From Saccharum officinarum (Eukaryota > Streptophyta > Magnoliopsida > Poales > Poaceae), in NCBI GenBank assembly GCA_020631735.1, contig CM036209.1, positions 2,765,451-2,829,450 on the forward strand: a stretch of DNA of 64,000 nt. Direction: 5' to 3'. The position numbers were made by a program, and so were the translations under genes. Shown in pieces: positions 47,196 through 60,263 of the stretch (position 1 is its first letter; every line of letters starts with the position of its first letter). Below the pieces are notes generated by a model. It searched no databases. It had not been told where the DNA came from and saw nothing but the letters and a program-made list of their open reading frames with translations.

Positions 47196-49785
47196 GTAGG
47201 TAAATTACAAGGCCGGAGGAAGGCATTGGGTGCTTGATAGTGGGTGCTCTCAACATATGACCGGTGATTCAAGAATGTTCAACTCTCTCAAATCAAATGA
47301 TAGTGGCATTGATAGTATCACATTTGTGACAATAGCAAGGGTGATGTAAAGGCTCTTGGAAGGATTGCAATCTCTAATGATCATAGCATTTCCAATGTGC
47401 TCTTAGTTGAAAAGTTGAACTTCAATCTTCTCTCGGTTGCTCAATTGTGTGATCTCGGTTTCAAGTGCATATTTGGTTGTGATGATGTGGAGATAATTAG
47501 TGTTGATGGGTCTAACTTGATCTTCAAAGGTTTTAGATATGAGAATCTATACTTGGTTGATTTCAATGCTAGTGACACTCAACTTTCAACATGTTTGCTC
47601 ACCAAATCAAGTATGGGTTGGTTATGGCATAGAAGACTTGGTCATGTTGGCATGAAGCAATTGAACAAGTTAGTGAAGCATGACTTAGTTAGAGGCTTGA
47701 AGGATGTCACATTTGAGAAAGATAAGCTATGTAGTGCATGTCAAGCCGGAAAGCAAGTAGGCAACACTCATCCATTGAAAAGCATCATGAGTACTTCTAA
47801 GGCATTCGAGTTGTTGCACATGGATCTACTTGGGCCAACTACATACACAAGCATTGGTGGCAACAAGTATGGCTTTGTGATTGTGGATGATTTCACTAGA
47901 TATACATGGGTATTCTTTCTTGTGGACAAGAGTGATGTATTTGACATATTCAAGAAGTTCATCAAGAAAGTGCAAAATGAGTTTGAGACCACAATCAAGA
48001 AAGTAAGAAGTGACAATGGAAGTGAGTTTAGAAACACAAGAATTGATGAGCTATGTGAGGAGCTTGGAATCAAGCATCAATTCTCGGCCAAGTATACACC
48101 TCAATCAAATGGCCTAGTTGAAAGGAAGAATAGAACTTAATTGATATGGCAAGATCAATGTTGAATGAGTATAATGTGAGTCATTCATTTTGGGCCGAAG
48201 CAATCAACACGGCTTGCTTTTATAGCAACCGTCTCTATTGCCACAAGTTTCTAGAGAAGACACCATATGAGATCTTAAATGGAAGAAAGCCCAACATTGC
48301 ATACTTTCGGGTATTTGGTTGCAAATGCTACATCTTGAAGAAGGCACTAGATTGAGCAAGTTGAGAAGAAATGTGATGAAGGATTTCTACTTGGTTACTC
48401 AACTACTAGCAAAGCTTATAGAGTTTGGAATTCGGCTAGTGTTTACTTGAAGAAGTGCATGATGTTGAGTTTGATGAAACAAATGGCTCTCAAGATGAAG
48501 AAGATAACTTGGATGATGTGAGAGGAACTCAATTGAGTAATGCTATGAAAGAAATGGATATTGGTGATATTAGACCAAAGCAAGTTATTAATGTAGATGA
48601 CAACAAAGATCAAGTGCTCCAAAGTCCAATCACTCAAGCTAGTGGTTCTCTAATGCAAAATCAAGCTAGTACATCATCTCAAGTGCAACAAGATCAACAA
48701 GTGGCTAGTTCATCATCTTCAACTCATGATCAACATCAACATCCAAGCAATCAAGTCCAAGTGCTTCAACCAACTAACATTGCAAGAGACCATCCATTGG
48801 ATTCCATCATTGGTGACATACAAAGGGGAGTTCAAACTAGATCAAGATTGGCATCATTTTGTGCTCACTCTTCTTTTGTGTCAATGGAAGAACCCAAGGA
48901 CATAGATAAAGCATTGAGAGATCGGATGGGTAAATGCAATGCATGAAGAGCTCAACAACTTCAAGAGAAATGAAGTATGGAATAGTTGAGAGGCCTAGGG
49001 ATCAAATGTCATTGGAACAAGATGGGTCTTTCGCAACAAGCAAGATCAAGATGGAATAGTAGTAAGGAACAAAGCAAGACTAGTGGCTCAAGGTTACACA
49101 CAAATAGAAGGTCTTGACTTTGGTGAAACTTATGCCCCGGTTGCAAGATTGGAAGCAATTAGGATCTTACTTGCCTATGCTTGTGCTCACAATATCAGCT
49201 ATATCAAATGGATGTAAAGAGTCATTTCTCAATGGGTACATCCAAGAGAGGTGTATGTGGAGCAACTCCCGTTTTGAAGATGACAAGAAACTCAATCATG
49301 TATACAATTGTTCAAGGAGGCTTGTATGGATTAAAGCAAGCACCAGAGCATGTATGAAAGATTGAGGGACTTCTTGCTGTCCAAAGGATTTGTCATGGGC
49401 AAAGTTGAATACAACACTATTCACCAAGAAGATTGGGAAAGACTTATTTGTTTGCAAATATATGTTGATGATATCATATTCGGTCAACCAATCAAGATTA
49501 TTGTGATGAGTTTGGAAAATGATGGCAAAGGAATTTGAAATTGTCAATGATTGGTGAACTTAGTTTCTTTCTTGACTTCAAATCAAACAATGAAGAAGAA
49601 CATTTGTAAGCCAAACAAGTACATCAAAGATATGCTCAAAAGTTGGAATGGAAGATGCAAAAGTATTACAACCCAATGGGCACAGTGGAAGTTTGGATAG
49701 TGACAAGAGTGCAACATGGTGGATCAAAGCTATATAGATCAATGATTGGTAGTCTACTCTATGTGACGGCATCAAGGCCCGATTG
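47196..49785 (+). pseudogene. Copia pol: protease, integrase, RT, start of RNase H (broken)
   Basis: Protease motif LDSGCSQHMTGD is at about 47230-47265. The integrase (main open frame 47397-48140) has an HHCC zinc region (HRRLGHVGM, then CSACQAGK) and a DDE core (HMDLLGP, RSDNGSEF, NGLVERKN). The RT starts near 48935 with [20 protein letters not shown] and [10 protein letters not shown], and carries the catalytic motif YVDDIIFG at about 49459-49482. The last readable piece, MIGSLLYVTASRPD, leads into RNase H at the gap. At least five frameshifts and stops occur (about 47340, 48140, 48355, 48980 and 49215). Several may be assembly errors. Confidence 0.88.
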
Positions 49786-49885
49786 NNNNNNNNNNNNNNN
49801 NNNNNNNNNNNNNNNNNNNNNNNNNNNNNNNNNNNNNNNNNNNNNNNNNNNNNNNNNNNNNNNNNNNNNNNNNNNNNNNNNNNNN
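49786..49885. other. Assembly gap (100 N)
   Basis: Nominal size. The copia element enters it in RNase H and no copia sequence follows. About 2.5 kb or more (the rest of RNase H plus a 1.9-kb LTR) is probably missing. Confidence 0.85.
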
Positions 49886-52800
49886 GGATTGTGCATGCAC
49901 GCATCATCAATTCTCCATATTGCATGTATAGGGCTAGCTCTCTTGTACATGAAATTTGTGGAGAAAACGAAGAAAATATTATAAGATTTAGAAGCTACAT
50001 TAAAAGTACTTATATTATTCCTATGCGGCTTTTTTCTTTCCTTTAATTTATAACAAGGAAATTCAAAGTTTTCCCTATACAAAAGCATATCTCTTCATAT
50101 AGATATGACGACTCATTTACAAGCTAAACAGATGAGTTTTCTATATCAATAGAGGCTAAATACATATGTTGTGCAAGCAAGCCAAAGCATTCACGCCAAT
50201 CTTTAAAATGGAAATATTTGCTATCTTAACCAACAGAGGTAAAAACACAACAATGAAACATTTTAGTCTCCCAAGAAAGTTGGGGTAAGATAGAGCTGAA
50301 ACCCAACACAAACCATCATCAAAAAGGAAATTGAAAAAGAAAAAGGACTATATATATTAGGAGATGAAAGACTATTTATGGTTTATTAGGTACGTTGATT
50401 GCTTATTTCCATGAATTTGTGTCTAGGGACAAATCTCTAGGCATATTCTAGACTTCTCTTAAGCCCCTTTTTTATCAACTCCTCTTAATGACAAACTTTT
50501 CATATATGTTAAACAAATATAAGCTATAATATTACTGTTGCTGTTTCAAAACTAATGAAAAAAATTAAATTGTTGAATCCAAATGTGTCCTAGCTTGTCG
50601 GGAATCATATATATGGATACACACAACAGCATGTCAATCAGCAAAAAAAGCATCATATTTATTTATATGATTGTAGTCTATATTATGACCTTAATGAAGC
50701 TTTAGTACTCAAGATGGTATACATAAGCTTAACTTCAAGTGATGATGTGGACATTCTTGATTTGAAATCACTATATACATGTGATGAATTGACCATTTCG
50801 TACAATGCTTGGACTGATACAATTCAATTGATAGGGATGTCAAACTTGACTATTACCAGCTATTATGATCAAGAACATATTACATTTTCAAGTACTTGAT
50901 TTCTTCCTATCCACAGACCAATTAATTGATTGAACCTTTTGATGTTAACATATATTACCAAATAATATATACAAGAGCATAGCAGACATGTGCATATGAG
51001 CATATCTCTCTGAAGCTTTTCGGTATGTAAAGAATAAAGTTGTCTAAATTTTTCAGCAACAAACCAGATCAGAACCCTTAACTTTGTTTGTTGAGATTGG
51101 AAGTAAGCATGAGCATATAAGTAACACACAGCTCCATTATTCCACTATTTGTATCTCAAACTATTGTGCATGAACTAAGTATGAAAAATGATCAGAATGA
51201 GAAGAGTTAGGAGTAGGTGCCTGATGTGTTACGCTGACAAAAATGGTATGGTGGCGTATTTAATTTAAACTCTGGCCCTAGATCACCGAAGAGAAAACCA
51301 GTGTGATCGATTGTTCTTAACTTTGAACTAATTAATGGTGTAACTGATAGGGTGCTAGCTAGAGATCATGAAGTAATGAATACAAGATTGTTGCATCAAT
51401 TCATCTAAAGCCAGTTATCTATCTCACATAAGAAGCCATACACACAAGTACACAACCTAGAGAAAAATATAGAATACTAAGGAAAACGCAATGTTGATGG
51501 ACCCTCAAGATCTTTTTTACATAACACTGCTACTTGTTTAGCAGCAATTGCTTTCTTCACACGAAAAAAAAAATGCTTGCCACCACTATCACAAAGAGTC
51601 TACCAAAGCTGGTAACCCATCCCTAACTTGCATCTGTCCATGCAGGAATCAGGATTAGACAGGCCAAATAAGAAAACTGATGATCGACTGCACGTGGTCG
51701 AAATCAAGGTCAAGCCACTTGCTGTAATGATACGTATGTACAGCAACAGCAACACATCATCGAAGTTAATTGTAGACGACTATATATATAATATATAATA
51801 GTCACAGGAGAAGAAAAAATGGTAGTAATATCTTTTGCATTGCTACCCCTACCCAACGTGCGTGTATTGCAGTTGGAGCTAGTCCTATATATCGATCGAT
51901 GCATGCATTTGCATTGCATGGCGGTCCGGTGGCAGGGCGACAGCAAGTCTCGGTGACTCGAGACTGGTTTAATTTGCAAGGCAAGCAAGTGGGCGGAGCA
52001 CCATCTTGAATCTTGATCTTGCACGCAAGTGTGCTGCGAAAACGATACATAAATTTCTAATCTAATCTAATGTTAGTGATCCATCCACTACTGCTACATA
52101 GACAGACGAGTCCTTTTGTTTCGTCAATGTGCACGTTGTGCATTGAAAAGAAAGCGAGGCCTAGGAAAAATGATCCATCCATCAAATAAATGGCCATGTA
52201 GATTTTCGACAAACGGATGTGTTTTTCTCTTTTTGATGCGACGCAGGATGCCTTCAAAAACGCGTGCGTCTGCTAGCTAACAACGTATGGACTTACGTCA
52301 CTCCATCTGCTGAATAAAAGTATAAATAAACTTGTAGCGACCATCCCGAACGACTCAACTACTGTACCTTCCCCTTTTTTTTTCCTTGTTATAAGATAAG
52401 ATGTAACCAGCTACCCAACGACGTCATCATTTTTGGAAAAAAAAAGAGAAAGAAAGAAAAAGAAAATAGATAATATTTACCTTGTGTAGTCCTATCCGCC
52501 AAAAGGACGGTGCAATTGTTGGCCGGCGCCGAGCCAAATTACACTTCTGTGTTGTAAGGCTGCTCTCCATCTCCAACGCCACAGCCACAATATCTGGCCG
52601 CCAGCACATGGTGGGTCTGGGAGACCATAGCACTTCCCACACGTTTTCCTGTATTTTCACAACATTATCTCCCAATGTCCAATTGTCCATGCATGAGAAG
52701 AACCAGGCCATTGGCAAATTCATCACAACTACTGCCAAGCAACGGGCACAGCAAGCACAACACGAGACCGACCACCAGCAGCAACCATATGCATAGGGAT

Positions 52801-53005
52801 CAAAGAGGGTTTATTGTTCAGAAGAGTCGACGGGGTGATCCCTGTCCTTAGGGCATACATACACTGATCCATACATTCCCACCGGCTTACACCACTGCTA
52901 CAACCACACGCATACATGGAACCGGCCGGGAATCATCACATGTACAGAGCAAGGATCCGATCCAACGGGAACCATGCAGTTTTTAGTAACACCGCTGCTA
53001 CTGCT
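49886..53005. other. Intergenic, AT-rich
   Basis: Low-complexity AT-rich DNA with a few short open frames. One at 50714-50899 (+) is loosely leucine-rich, but I do not assign it. About 52427-52738 carries overlapping open frames on both strands without a known domain. No mobile element is clear. Confidence 0.4.
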
Positions 53006-56000
53006 CTAACGCCCGCAATTCTCTCGCAGAGTTGATAGGGCGATAAGGGCGCTCGCTGCCCCAGTAACATGGCTGCTAGCATCAAGGCCTGGAACAGATG
53101 ATTTACCCTGCGAGCCAGTTACCGCAGCCTGTTCTTTCTTCGGCTCTGCAGTTCCTGCAGCCACCACACACCAGGCATTAGCGTTAGTAGTAGAAGCAAT
53201 GAAATGAAGCACTAAAGCTAGTCAGTTTCATATTCCAGAGCAAGAGTTTTCAGGCACCGCACTTGGTTTAGGAGCACCATAGGCCTTTGTGACGACACTC
53301 TCACCTTGAGAGCGACTGCTTTCTGGCATCGTATCAACCATTGCAGATTCATGGCGCTTTGGAGTTTTATTACTTGACGCTGGACCATCATGGCCATTTG
53401 GTGTGATACTCAATGCTAGAGAATCACAGCCCTTGATGCTTGTATCAGCTATCACAGGTTCATGCAACTTTAGCGCTTTACTTGGTGCTAGACTTGGCTT
53501 GACACTCGGCGCCAGAGAATCATGGCCCTCAATCTTCATGGATGGTGATTTTCCATGGCCTGCACATAAATGACAACCTTAATCATCCATACATGGTAGG
53601 CAGCAATCGTATTGCACAGAGGCTTACCTGGTGCAAGAACTGGAGGTATGGCAACCAGTGTCGAACTGCCCTGGCATTTTACTAAATCACGAGGTGCTGG
53701 ACTTCGTGATGCAATACCCAGTGAAAGGAATTTCTGGCCTTCAGGTGTCATTCTCGGTGCAGAATTGAGTTGTTTCACACCTGTACTTTTGGAATTTCCA
53801 AGTGACAAGCTTGGTACAGCAGATTCATAGCCCTTAGGAGCAACGCCTGGAGCAGAAATTCCATGGGTTTGGGAGGTATTAGCTTGTCCTAGAGAAGCAT
53901 AACCAGGACATCCTCTGGTTGGTGTGGCAGATTTGCATACTTCCCGGACAGGAGATGAAGAGCTTCCAGAAATGGTCCTCAAAAGGCCTTCATGAACTAT
54001 AGGTGCCACTCTTCCTACAAAGGAATCTTGGTTTTTGGCACACGAGGTTGCAGAGTTTCCAGGTGGCACCATCTGTACAGGAGGACCTCTGCACTTGGGT
54101 TCTGCACTTGTAGAAGCCCCACACATGGCAACAGCAGAACTAGATGTTTCTGGCACACCACTTGGTGCCAGACAATCTTGACCTTTGGGCACCATATCCG
54201 CTGCAAGGGTATCACATCTTTTGGTGCTAAGAATTGTGGCATGTTCAGACACAGCATTTGGTGCATGTGAATCAGCATGGTTAACCCTCAGAGTTAATGA
54301 ACAATCTCCACCTGCCTTATCCAAGGATAATTGTTCTGGTGCTGCCATTACAGAATCGCTAGACACTGCTTCAACAGAAGGCTTGTACCATAATGATGGC
54401 TGCAACAGAAGCCAAAAACAAAGTGACGCTAGATGCCATTAAGAAAAAAGGTACTGCACATTACTTATTTGGAACACTTAAGATCATGCCTGAGAAGAGT
54501 AAAGAAAATACTATACAACGGCTGGACAAACAGGTTATTTCAAACCATTACAGACTGCATACTCATCAAGTCCAAGCAAGTGGAGCAGGGGATGAAAGGA
54601 AGGATAAACATGCAAGTAAACTAAACTCTGAGGAAGGAAAGGTTTTCACCAGACTGGGTTGAACACCCCTAATTGTAACAATTTCTCTTTGCACATAACC
54701 ACTAGTGCTCAGGAGGCATGAAGCTGTTTGATAATTTCCTATCAATCTCTCTTACCATGTACCATCAAACAATTCAACTATAGAAATGTTAAAAGTAGAT
54801 TAAGCACATAAAAGCCTTGTTATGACTAACTTGTATGGTAACAGTTGCATATCCATACTATTCATGAGACAGATCAATTGCTTTTGCTTCAAAAAAGATA
54901 CAGGTTTGGGTTTGGAAACTGAAAAGAAGCCCTCTGTTATGCAGCCAGGCTCATGCAATCAGCATTTAGTAAAACAACCTTTAACAGGTTATTATGGTGA
55001 AATTGGGAAACAAAATGTGTTACGAAGTCCCTCCTATAAAAGCTTGAACTTGCAAAGAGAACCAACACAAGCCTTGAAAGGTTCCTCAGGTTTGACATGA
55101 AAGAAAATGCATGCAACTATGAACTTACACAGTAATGAAGCTTCTTCAAGGCCTCCAAAAGTACTTTCTCTCCAACTATTATTATCATTTTCTTCACCAT
55201 TTCTTCACGAGTTATTATGCTTTCCTGTCAGGTGGAAAGATTGAAACAGTGGTTCAGCACACACCAACAAACCACAATAAATACCTACCTTATAACATAA
55301 CTTTTCAAGCTGATAGTACCTTCAGCTCTTCATAATGATGGAAGAGAAGCTCCCTTGACACAGATGATATATTGTCTTGAATAACTGCAAACAGAACTCT
55401 GAATGATATCCACGGGGAAGTTGGTCCTTCTTCACCTGTTTCACACATTACCTGCAAACAGATTGTTTGGTTGGATAAATGGAATACTACCAGTCTACCA
55501 TACACCAAAGCTAAAATCGTTTGCCGTTGTAAGATGCACAGAGGGGGGATCACTGAACAGCAGAGTTGATATGAGAGCAAGTTTCTGTTGTCCCATGGTA
55601 ATCAATATTCAATAGACATGCATCTAACAGTAAAACCAGTGTGCCGATGGTGAACAAATAACAAGATTCAGGTTGCCTCACAGGTCGAAGTGTAGAAATA
55701 TCCATTCCAACTTCCTTTAGTGATGGGTTAAACCATAAACCCTTCAAGTCAAGCAAATAATCTGAAAATAAGGGCACCAAATATAATGTTAAGACTAGCT
55801 TTCTCAATATGACATGATAAAGGTCTTATTAATCATCTTACTTCGAACTTTTGGGACAAGCTTGAAACTAACAAGATATTCTAAACGGATATGAGTGCTC
55901 AGATGTGATGGCCACATCACATAACACTTTGGGTTTGAACAATCATCAACACCAGAATCATATATCTCACTGCTTGGAAAAGACTCTTGTGATCCAGGTT

Positions 56001-57126
56001 CAACAGCTTCCACATTCCCCAATATCACACGGCACAGCAACATATACTGCACTCCTTTTTCGTCAACATCACAAAGACCGACGCTGAAACAAATTAACAT
56101 GTGACATAAATATAATATTATATTAAGCAAATACAAAACCGTAATCACAAAAACAGGGTTAAGGAAAACACACCTGGTAAAGGCTCGGTTTTCTGGTGAA
56201 AGATATACACCAGCACTCAAACCTGCTTTCTCAACAGTATTTGCAGTGGTACCCAAACCATTAATAAGAATCCTAACTATGTCACTCTTCCTAGATCCTA
56301 GCCATCCATACTTAACATTTGCATCACCACGTGCTTCTTTAGTTGACTTCATCTGTCTTTCAAAAGCTTCAAATCTACATTGTGCAGTGATATCGTTTGG
56401 AGAGTAGCGGTGGACATGAAGTATGTTATTTGGTGCTGCAAACGGGCCCATACCAGAGAGGAAAAGTTTCTGGACAAATAGAAAGCTTTCGCTGCCTCTT
56501 TCCACAGATGTGATCTTCTTGCGCAAGACATCCACAGTCGAAGGTTTTTTAGGGACTGGTGGACTAGATTCAAGAACAACTTGCTTGACCACTTCAGGTG
56601 GAGAATTTGCAACCTTATCTAACATTATTCCCTGTGCAGTGCTATCAACATTGCTAGAATCCCGTTTGTCCATTTCATCACTTTCCTCATCAAAGAACAG
56701 AGAAGGAAAGAAACGCTTGCCAGTGTCATCAAACCAGGCAACAGACCGCTGCTTTCTAGTTTTTAGGTTGACCAAGGTCATTGACAAGAAATCAACAAGA
56801 ATTGGTTCATCATCCATCACAGACACAACACTTGATTTATTTCCTTTGAATTCATCAATGAGGGACTTCATTATTTGCTCTGGAAAATTGAGCCACGAAC
56901 CTTTTTTGTAATACATGACACGGCTAGGCGTTCCACTCTTCAGAAAATTGACACAATCATTGGCAAGGTTAGGTCGAGTGCAGCAACAGTTGCAGCGTTT
57001 AGCTAATGAATCGAATGAGGGCCCATTCTCAGATTTGACACGGCGAGATTTGCAGTCTTTTGACAGGCAGTCATCAACAAGCTTTCGCTTCAAGCACAGG
57101 GAATTGGATTCTTGTGGAGATGCCAT
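53006..57126 (-). CDS. SRO1: RCD1/SRO-type protein (inactive PARP-like, WWE and RST domains)
   Basis: Nuclear co-regulator that binds transcription factors in stress, ROS and hormone responses. Coding exons (minus): 57126-56174, 56083-55842, 55761-55682, 55451-55320, 55224-55129, 54399-53628, 53559-53263 and 53154-53006. Phases agree throughout and total 2721 nt (906 aa). The last two junctions are least certain. The WWE domain (GSWLNFPEQIMKSLIDEFKG to RFFPSLFFDEES) spans about residues 65-165. The PARP-like domain begins at about KITSVERGSESFLFVQKLFL and runs to FKLVPKV; in this family it lacks PARP activity. RST (SPWISFRVLFAVIQDNIS, ITREEMVKKM) follows. About 400 residues beyond RST form a serine/proline-rich tail with degenerate repeats. 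The start fits LCLKRK near the N-terminus, as in RCD1. Confidence 0.92.
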
Positions 57127-57172
57127 GAGAAGCCTTGCTTCTAACTCCAAACAAATATGGAAAGAAGAAAAC

Positions 57173-59572
57173 TAAGCCCTAGTATATATACAAGTTATGG
57201 GTCTCCCTTCATATCGACATCTCGAAGGCCCTGTATAAGATAATGAATGAATTTATCTCAAGCAGAAAACACAGTTCACTATTCTAGAAGTTGGTGAAAT
57301 AATAATGGAACATTAGTAACAGTGACACTAGCATTCATAACACAACAAACTAAGTGGACAAGGAAAAAATAAAGGGTCTAATTAAGTTGTTTTTTAAACA
57401 ATGAATATCACAATCTATGAGCATCAGGCAGTGTGTCTATGATTCTTTTCTCCTAAAAATGATCCCAAGCAGGTATATCAGCTCCACAATCAGTTGTTGA
57501 AGCTTGGCCCAGAAACAAGTTGACAGCAGGAGCACAAACTTTTCATGAGCAGGGTCTGGGTTACCACTCTATGGTAACACTTTCAAATATTTATGCATTA
57601 CCATTTTCCAGCCTTTAGAATTTAAAAAATAACACAACTAATTGAAGTACTAAGGATGTCGAATTTCAATTCCCGTAGACACAAAAGCATCTTGAGTTGA
57701 AATTGAAGATGATAGACTAACCTAAACTTCTCACCCGCTAGAAACATGAAGATTTGGTGCTGTTTACTTACACTCCTGTCCACACAGTGTGCCAATCTAA
57801 CCTGCCTCTCAGTTGATGCTTGCAAGATTACATCCTGAAACTGCAAGGGTGGTATTGGTGGCTAGACAGTGCTTGCAGACTGCAAATCAATAAGGATCGG
57901 CAAACAACTCATAGTAGCCCAACTAGTCAACAAATCCTACACCTATGTGGCTAATGTGAGTGAACAACGCGGGGGGGGGGGGGGGGGGGGGGGGGGTCCT
58001 ATGAGACCACCTCACCTTTAGACCATATTTGGACTATTCCAAACACCCGACATGTGGTAGAATGAATCGACCATCTGATCTATTTGCCATTTGTCGTGTT
58101 TTGAAGAAAGTATATCAAGGGCCTAAAAGGTGAGGAGGTCCCATATGATTTATTTCTTGGGCGATATTTGATAACTGACCCATTTTTTCTGGCACTCGAG
58201 TGCAAAAGCACAACGTAGTAATAAAATCCTCTTAGTGATAGCATAAATAGTTTTACCAATAGGGGAAAGCTTGATGATTCAATCTCTGCGTGCCATATTA
58301 AGCCATGCCAATAGAAAGCTCATATGGCATTTCATTATGAGTGATTTCTTCAACAAAATTAAAAGTTTTAAGAATATATGGTGCACATACCAATAACTGC
58401 TTCCAGTTCCAGAGCAATAATTCATTTTCCATGTGCTAAACATAACACGACAAGCGGTTTAAAACTGATCATCAAAGGATCAAATCCGCTCTGATGATAC
58501 ACACAGCATTTACTGTGAACTCAATAAGTGGAACATGTGAACAAAATTGGAGCTAATAGAAGTAACACACAGAAATGACAAGTCTAGCAGTTTTTTTGGT
58601 GCACCCGTTGCATGATATTATGCAGACTCTACAGTATCCATCTGTGCACAAACAAATCAAACGAAATTCTGAAGGAAATGACACCTCCACCAAATGGGTA
58701 AAAACAAAGGCATTTTGAACAATATCTAATGCTGTAGCTTGCGACAAGTGGATAAACCTTACTCTGCCATCTCAACTACAGAATATAAGGTTTTGAACAA
58801 ATATCTACATGACTTTCAGTTTGGCCAATGTCATGTGAAATAATTGCCCATGCAATTACTTGCGGCCCAAGAAATCCTTTTCCCATAGATTGACAACAGC
58901 AACCATCGAGGTAATCAAATTAAGTCCCAAATTGTAAGAGACAGAGATAGAAGTGCACAAGACATTAATCATTACCGGATCAGGTGAAATGGAGAAGAGA
59001 CCGCTGGCATTTCAGCCTTGATTCTCCTCTCAGGGCCTAAAAAAACAGACGGAAGGGTTTCCTTTTTGTACTGACTGCACGTTTAAGTGAATATATACAG
59101 ACACACGAGGAGAAGTCTATTTTTCAAGCAAAGTTTCAGCGCTGCAAGCATCCAAGTGATAAAAAAGTCATCACCATACAAATAACTCTTCATACATGGA
59201 ACTCCAAAGGATATGCCACCTTCAAGGACCCAGCCTAGTGATCCAAATAATTGAATAATAACAGATTTATCCCCATAAATGGGAATGCTAAATCTGTGAT
59301 TACGCGATTTGAACTAGAAACCCATCTGGGGTAACCAAAACGAGCAGCACCAATGCACACACATGTATAATTGAATATTATTATTCGACTGGACAGGAAC
59401 AAATGGGAAGAGAAGTTGGCGGTGGAGCATATGCTTTGTACAGTAAGAAGAAGAGACAAGAAGCCAGGTTTCGCTGAGACTGGTACAACAACAAGCGGCA
59501 ATACTCTGGAACACTACAGAAGAACATGGATTTCGCAGATGGCATGGGAGAAGTGAGTGGGCGGGTGCTTAC
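57173..59572 (-). other. Leader intron of the SRO gene
   Basis: AT-rich, no coding potential recognised. It holds the 26-base G run at 57971-57996. Confidence 0.4.
57971..57996. repeat. Poly-G run of 26 bases
   Basis: A homopolymer of 26 G. It is probably a real G tract of uncertain length or a sequencing/assembly artefact. Confidence 0.95.
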
Positions 59573-60000
59573 GAAGGGGAGTGAGGTGGGATTCGAGATG
59601 CCCATTTTGCAAGCGTCGGAGGGAGTGGTAGAAGCGGGAGGAGGTCTCGAGGGCTGGCGACTCCCTCTCTCACGGCCCCAGTGCTCTTCTACACCCGACC
59701 GAGCCCAGGATGCTAGGGTTTGGGGTACCGGCTGCCTAACCTGCGGAGCGCGGAGCAAGGCGGGAAGGCGAGGCGACGCTCCGGGGTTCTGGCTGCTGGG
59801 GCGGCTAGGCGACGTGAATCCGGCGTTGACGTGGCAGCGGGCGGTAAGGTTAGGGTCGGCGGCGGCGAGGGAGACGGTGGCAAAGGGGATTTGGGGGTTT
59901 TTTTCTGGGTCAATCGAGGTGGGTTGGGTCGCCGTCGCCGACGAGGGGAGGGAGAGACGGGGGGGACCCGGAGGAGGAGGCCGCGCATGGGCTGGGCCGT
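59573..60000 (-). other. Probable 5' UTR exon and promoter-proximal region of the SRO gene
   Basis: GC-rich on a background of AT-rich DNA, CT-rich on the minus strand, with AAACCCTAGC near 59710-59720 and ending in CTTC|GTAAGC, a good donor at about 59572. With the acceptor near 57172 this would give a 2.4-kb leader intron, the usual arrangement for this family in grasses as I recall it. The right limit (transcription start) is a guess. Long open frames here on both strands reflect composition. Confidence 0.5.
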
Positions 60001-60086
60001 TGGTTTGTTGGGCTGAAAATGCCCCCTCTCTCACCCTTGTGGGCCGCCCACCGCCGCCAGGGACTAGGATGACATTCCTCAACTTA

Positions 60087-60260
60087 GGGCCTGTTCGGCA
60101 CGACTCCTCTCCAGCTCCGCTCTGGCTCCTCCAGAAGAGCCCTGCCAAACATTTTTCTGGAGGAGACATTGTTTAGTAAAAAGCAGAGGAGCCAGAACCA
60201 CTTTGAAGAATTCTCCAAAACGGCTCCGGCTCCTTTGGAGGAGCCGTGCCAAACACGCCC
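60087..60260. mobile_element. MITE in the SRO promoter region, TTA TSD
   Basis: GGGCCTGTTCGGCACGACTCC / GGAGCCGTGCCAAACACGCCC inverted ends are flanked by TTA at 60084-60086 and 60261-60263. At 174 bp and non-coding, it is a Tourist-like family member lying just upstream of the presumed SRO first exon. Confidence 0.85.
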
Positions 60261-60263
60261 TTA

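Larger units (their letters stand above)
43346..49785 (+). mobile_element. Ty1/copia retrotransposon (SIRE/Maximus-like), 3' end lost in gap
   Basis: 5' LTR 43346-45264, primer binding site, gag, and pol in the copia order (integrase before RT). The sequence stops at an N gap within RNase H. No second LTR is found after the gap, so the rest of RNase H and the 3' LTR are missing from the assembly. The long gag with acidic coiled coil and the long LTR suggest the SIRE lineage; this is inference. Confidence 0.9.

Noticed and set aside
50714..50899. Small plus-strand frame with a leucine-rich look
   Set aside because: 61 codons with no clear LRR spacing and no neighbouring resistance-gene domains. 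The sequence is not sufficient for a call.
52427..52796. Overlapping 103- and 104-codon frames downstream of SRO
   Set aside because: They lie on opposite strands over the same bases, with no known domain or splice support.
59381..60176. Open frames of 262 and 216 codons on opposite strands
   Set aside because: Both fall in the GC-rich SRO leader exon and have proline/arginine or glycine bias with no domain. The splice donor at 59572 fits a 5' UTR exon better.
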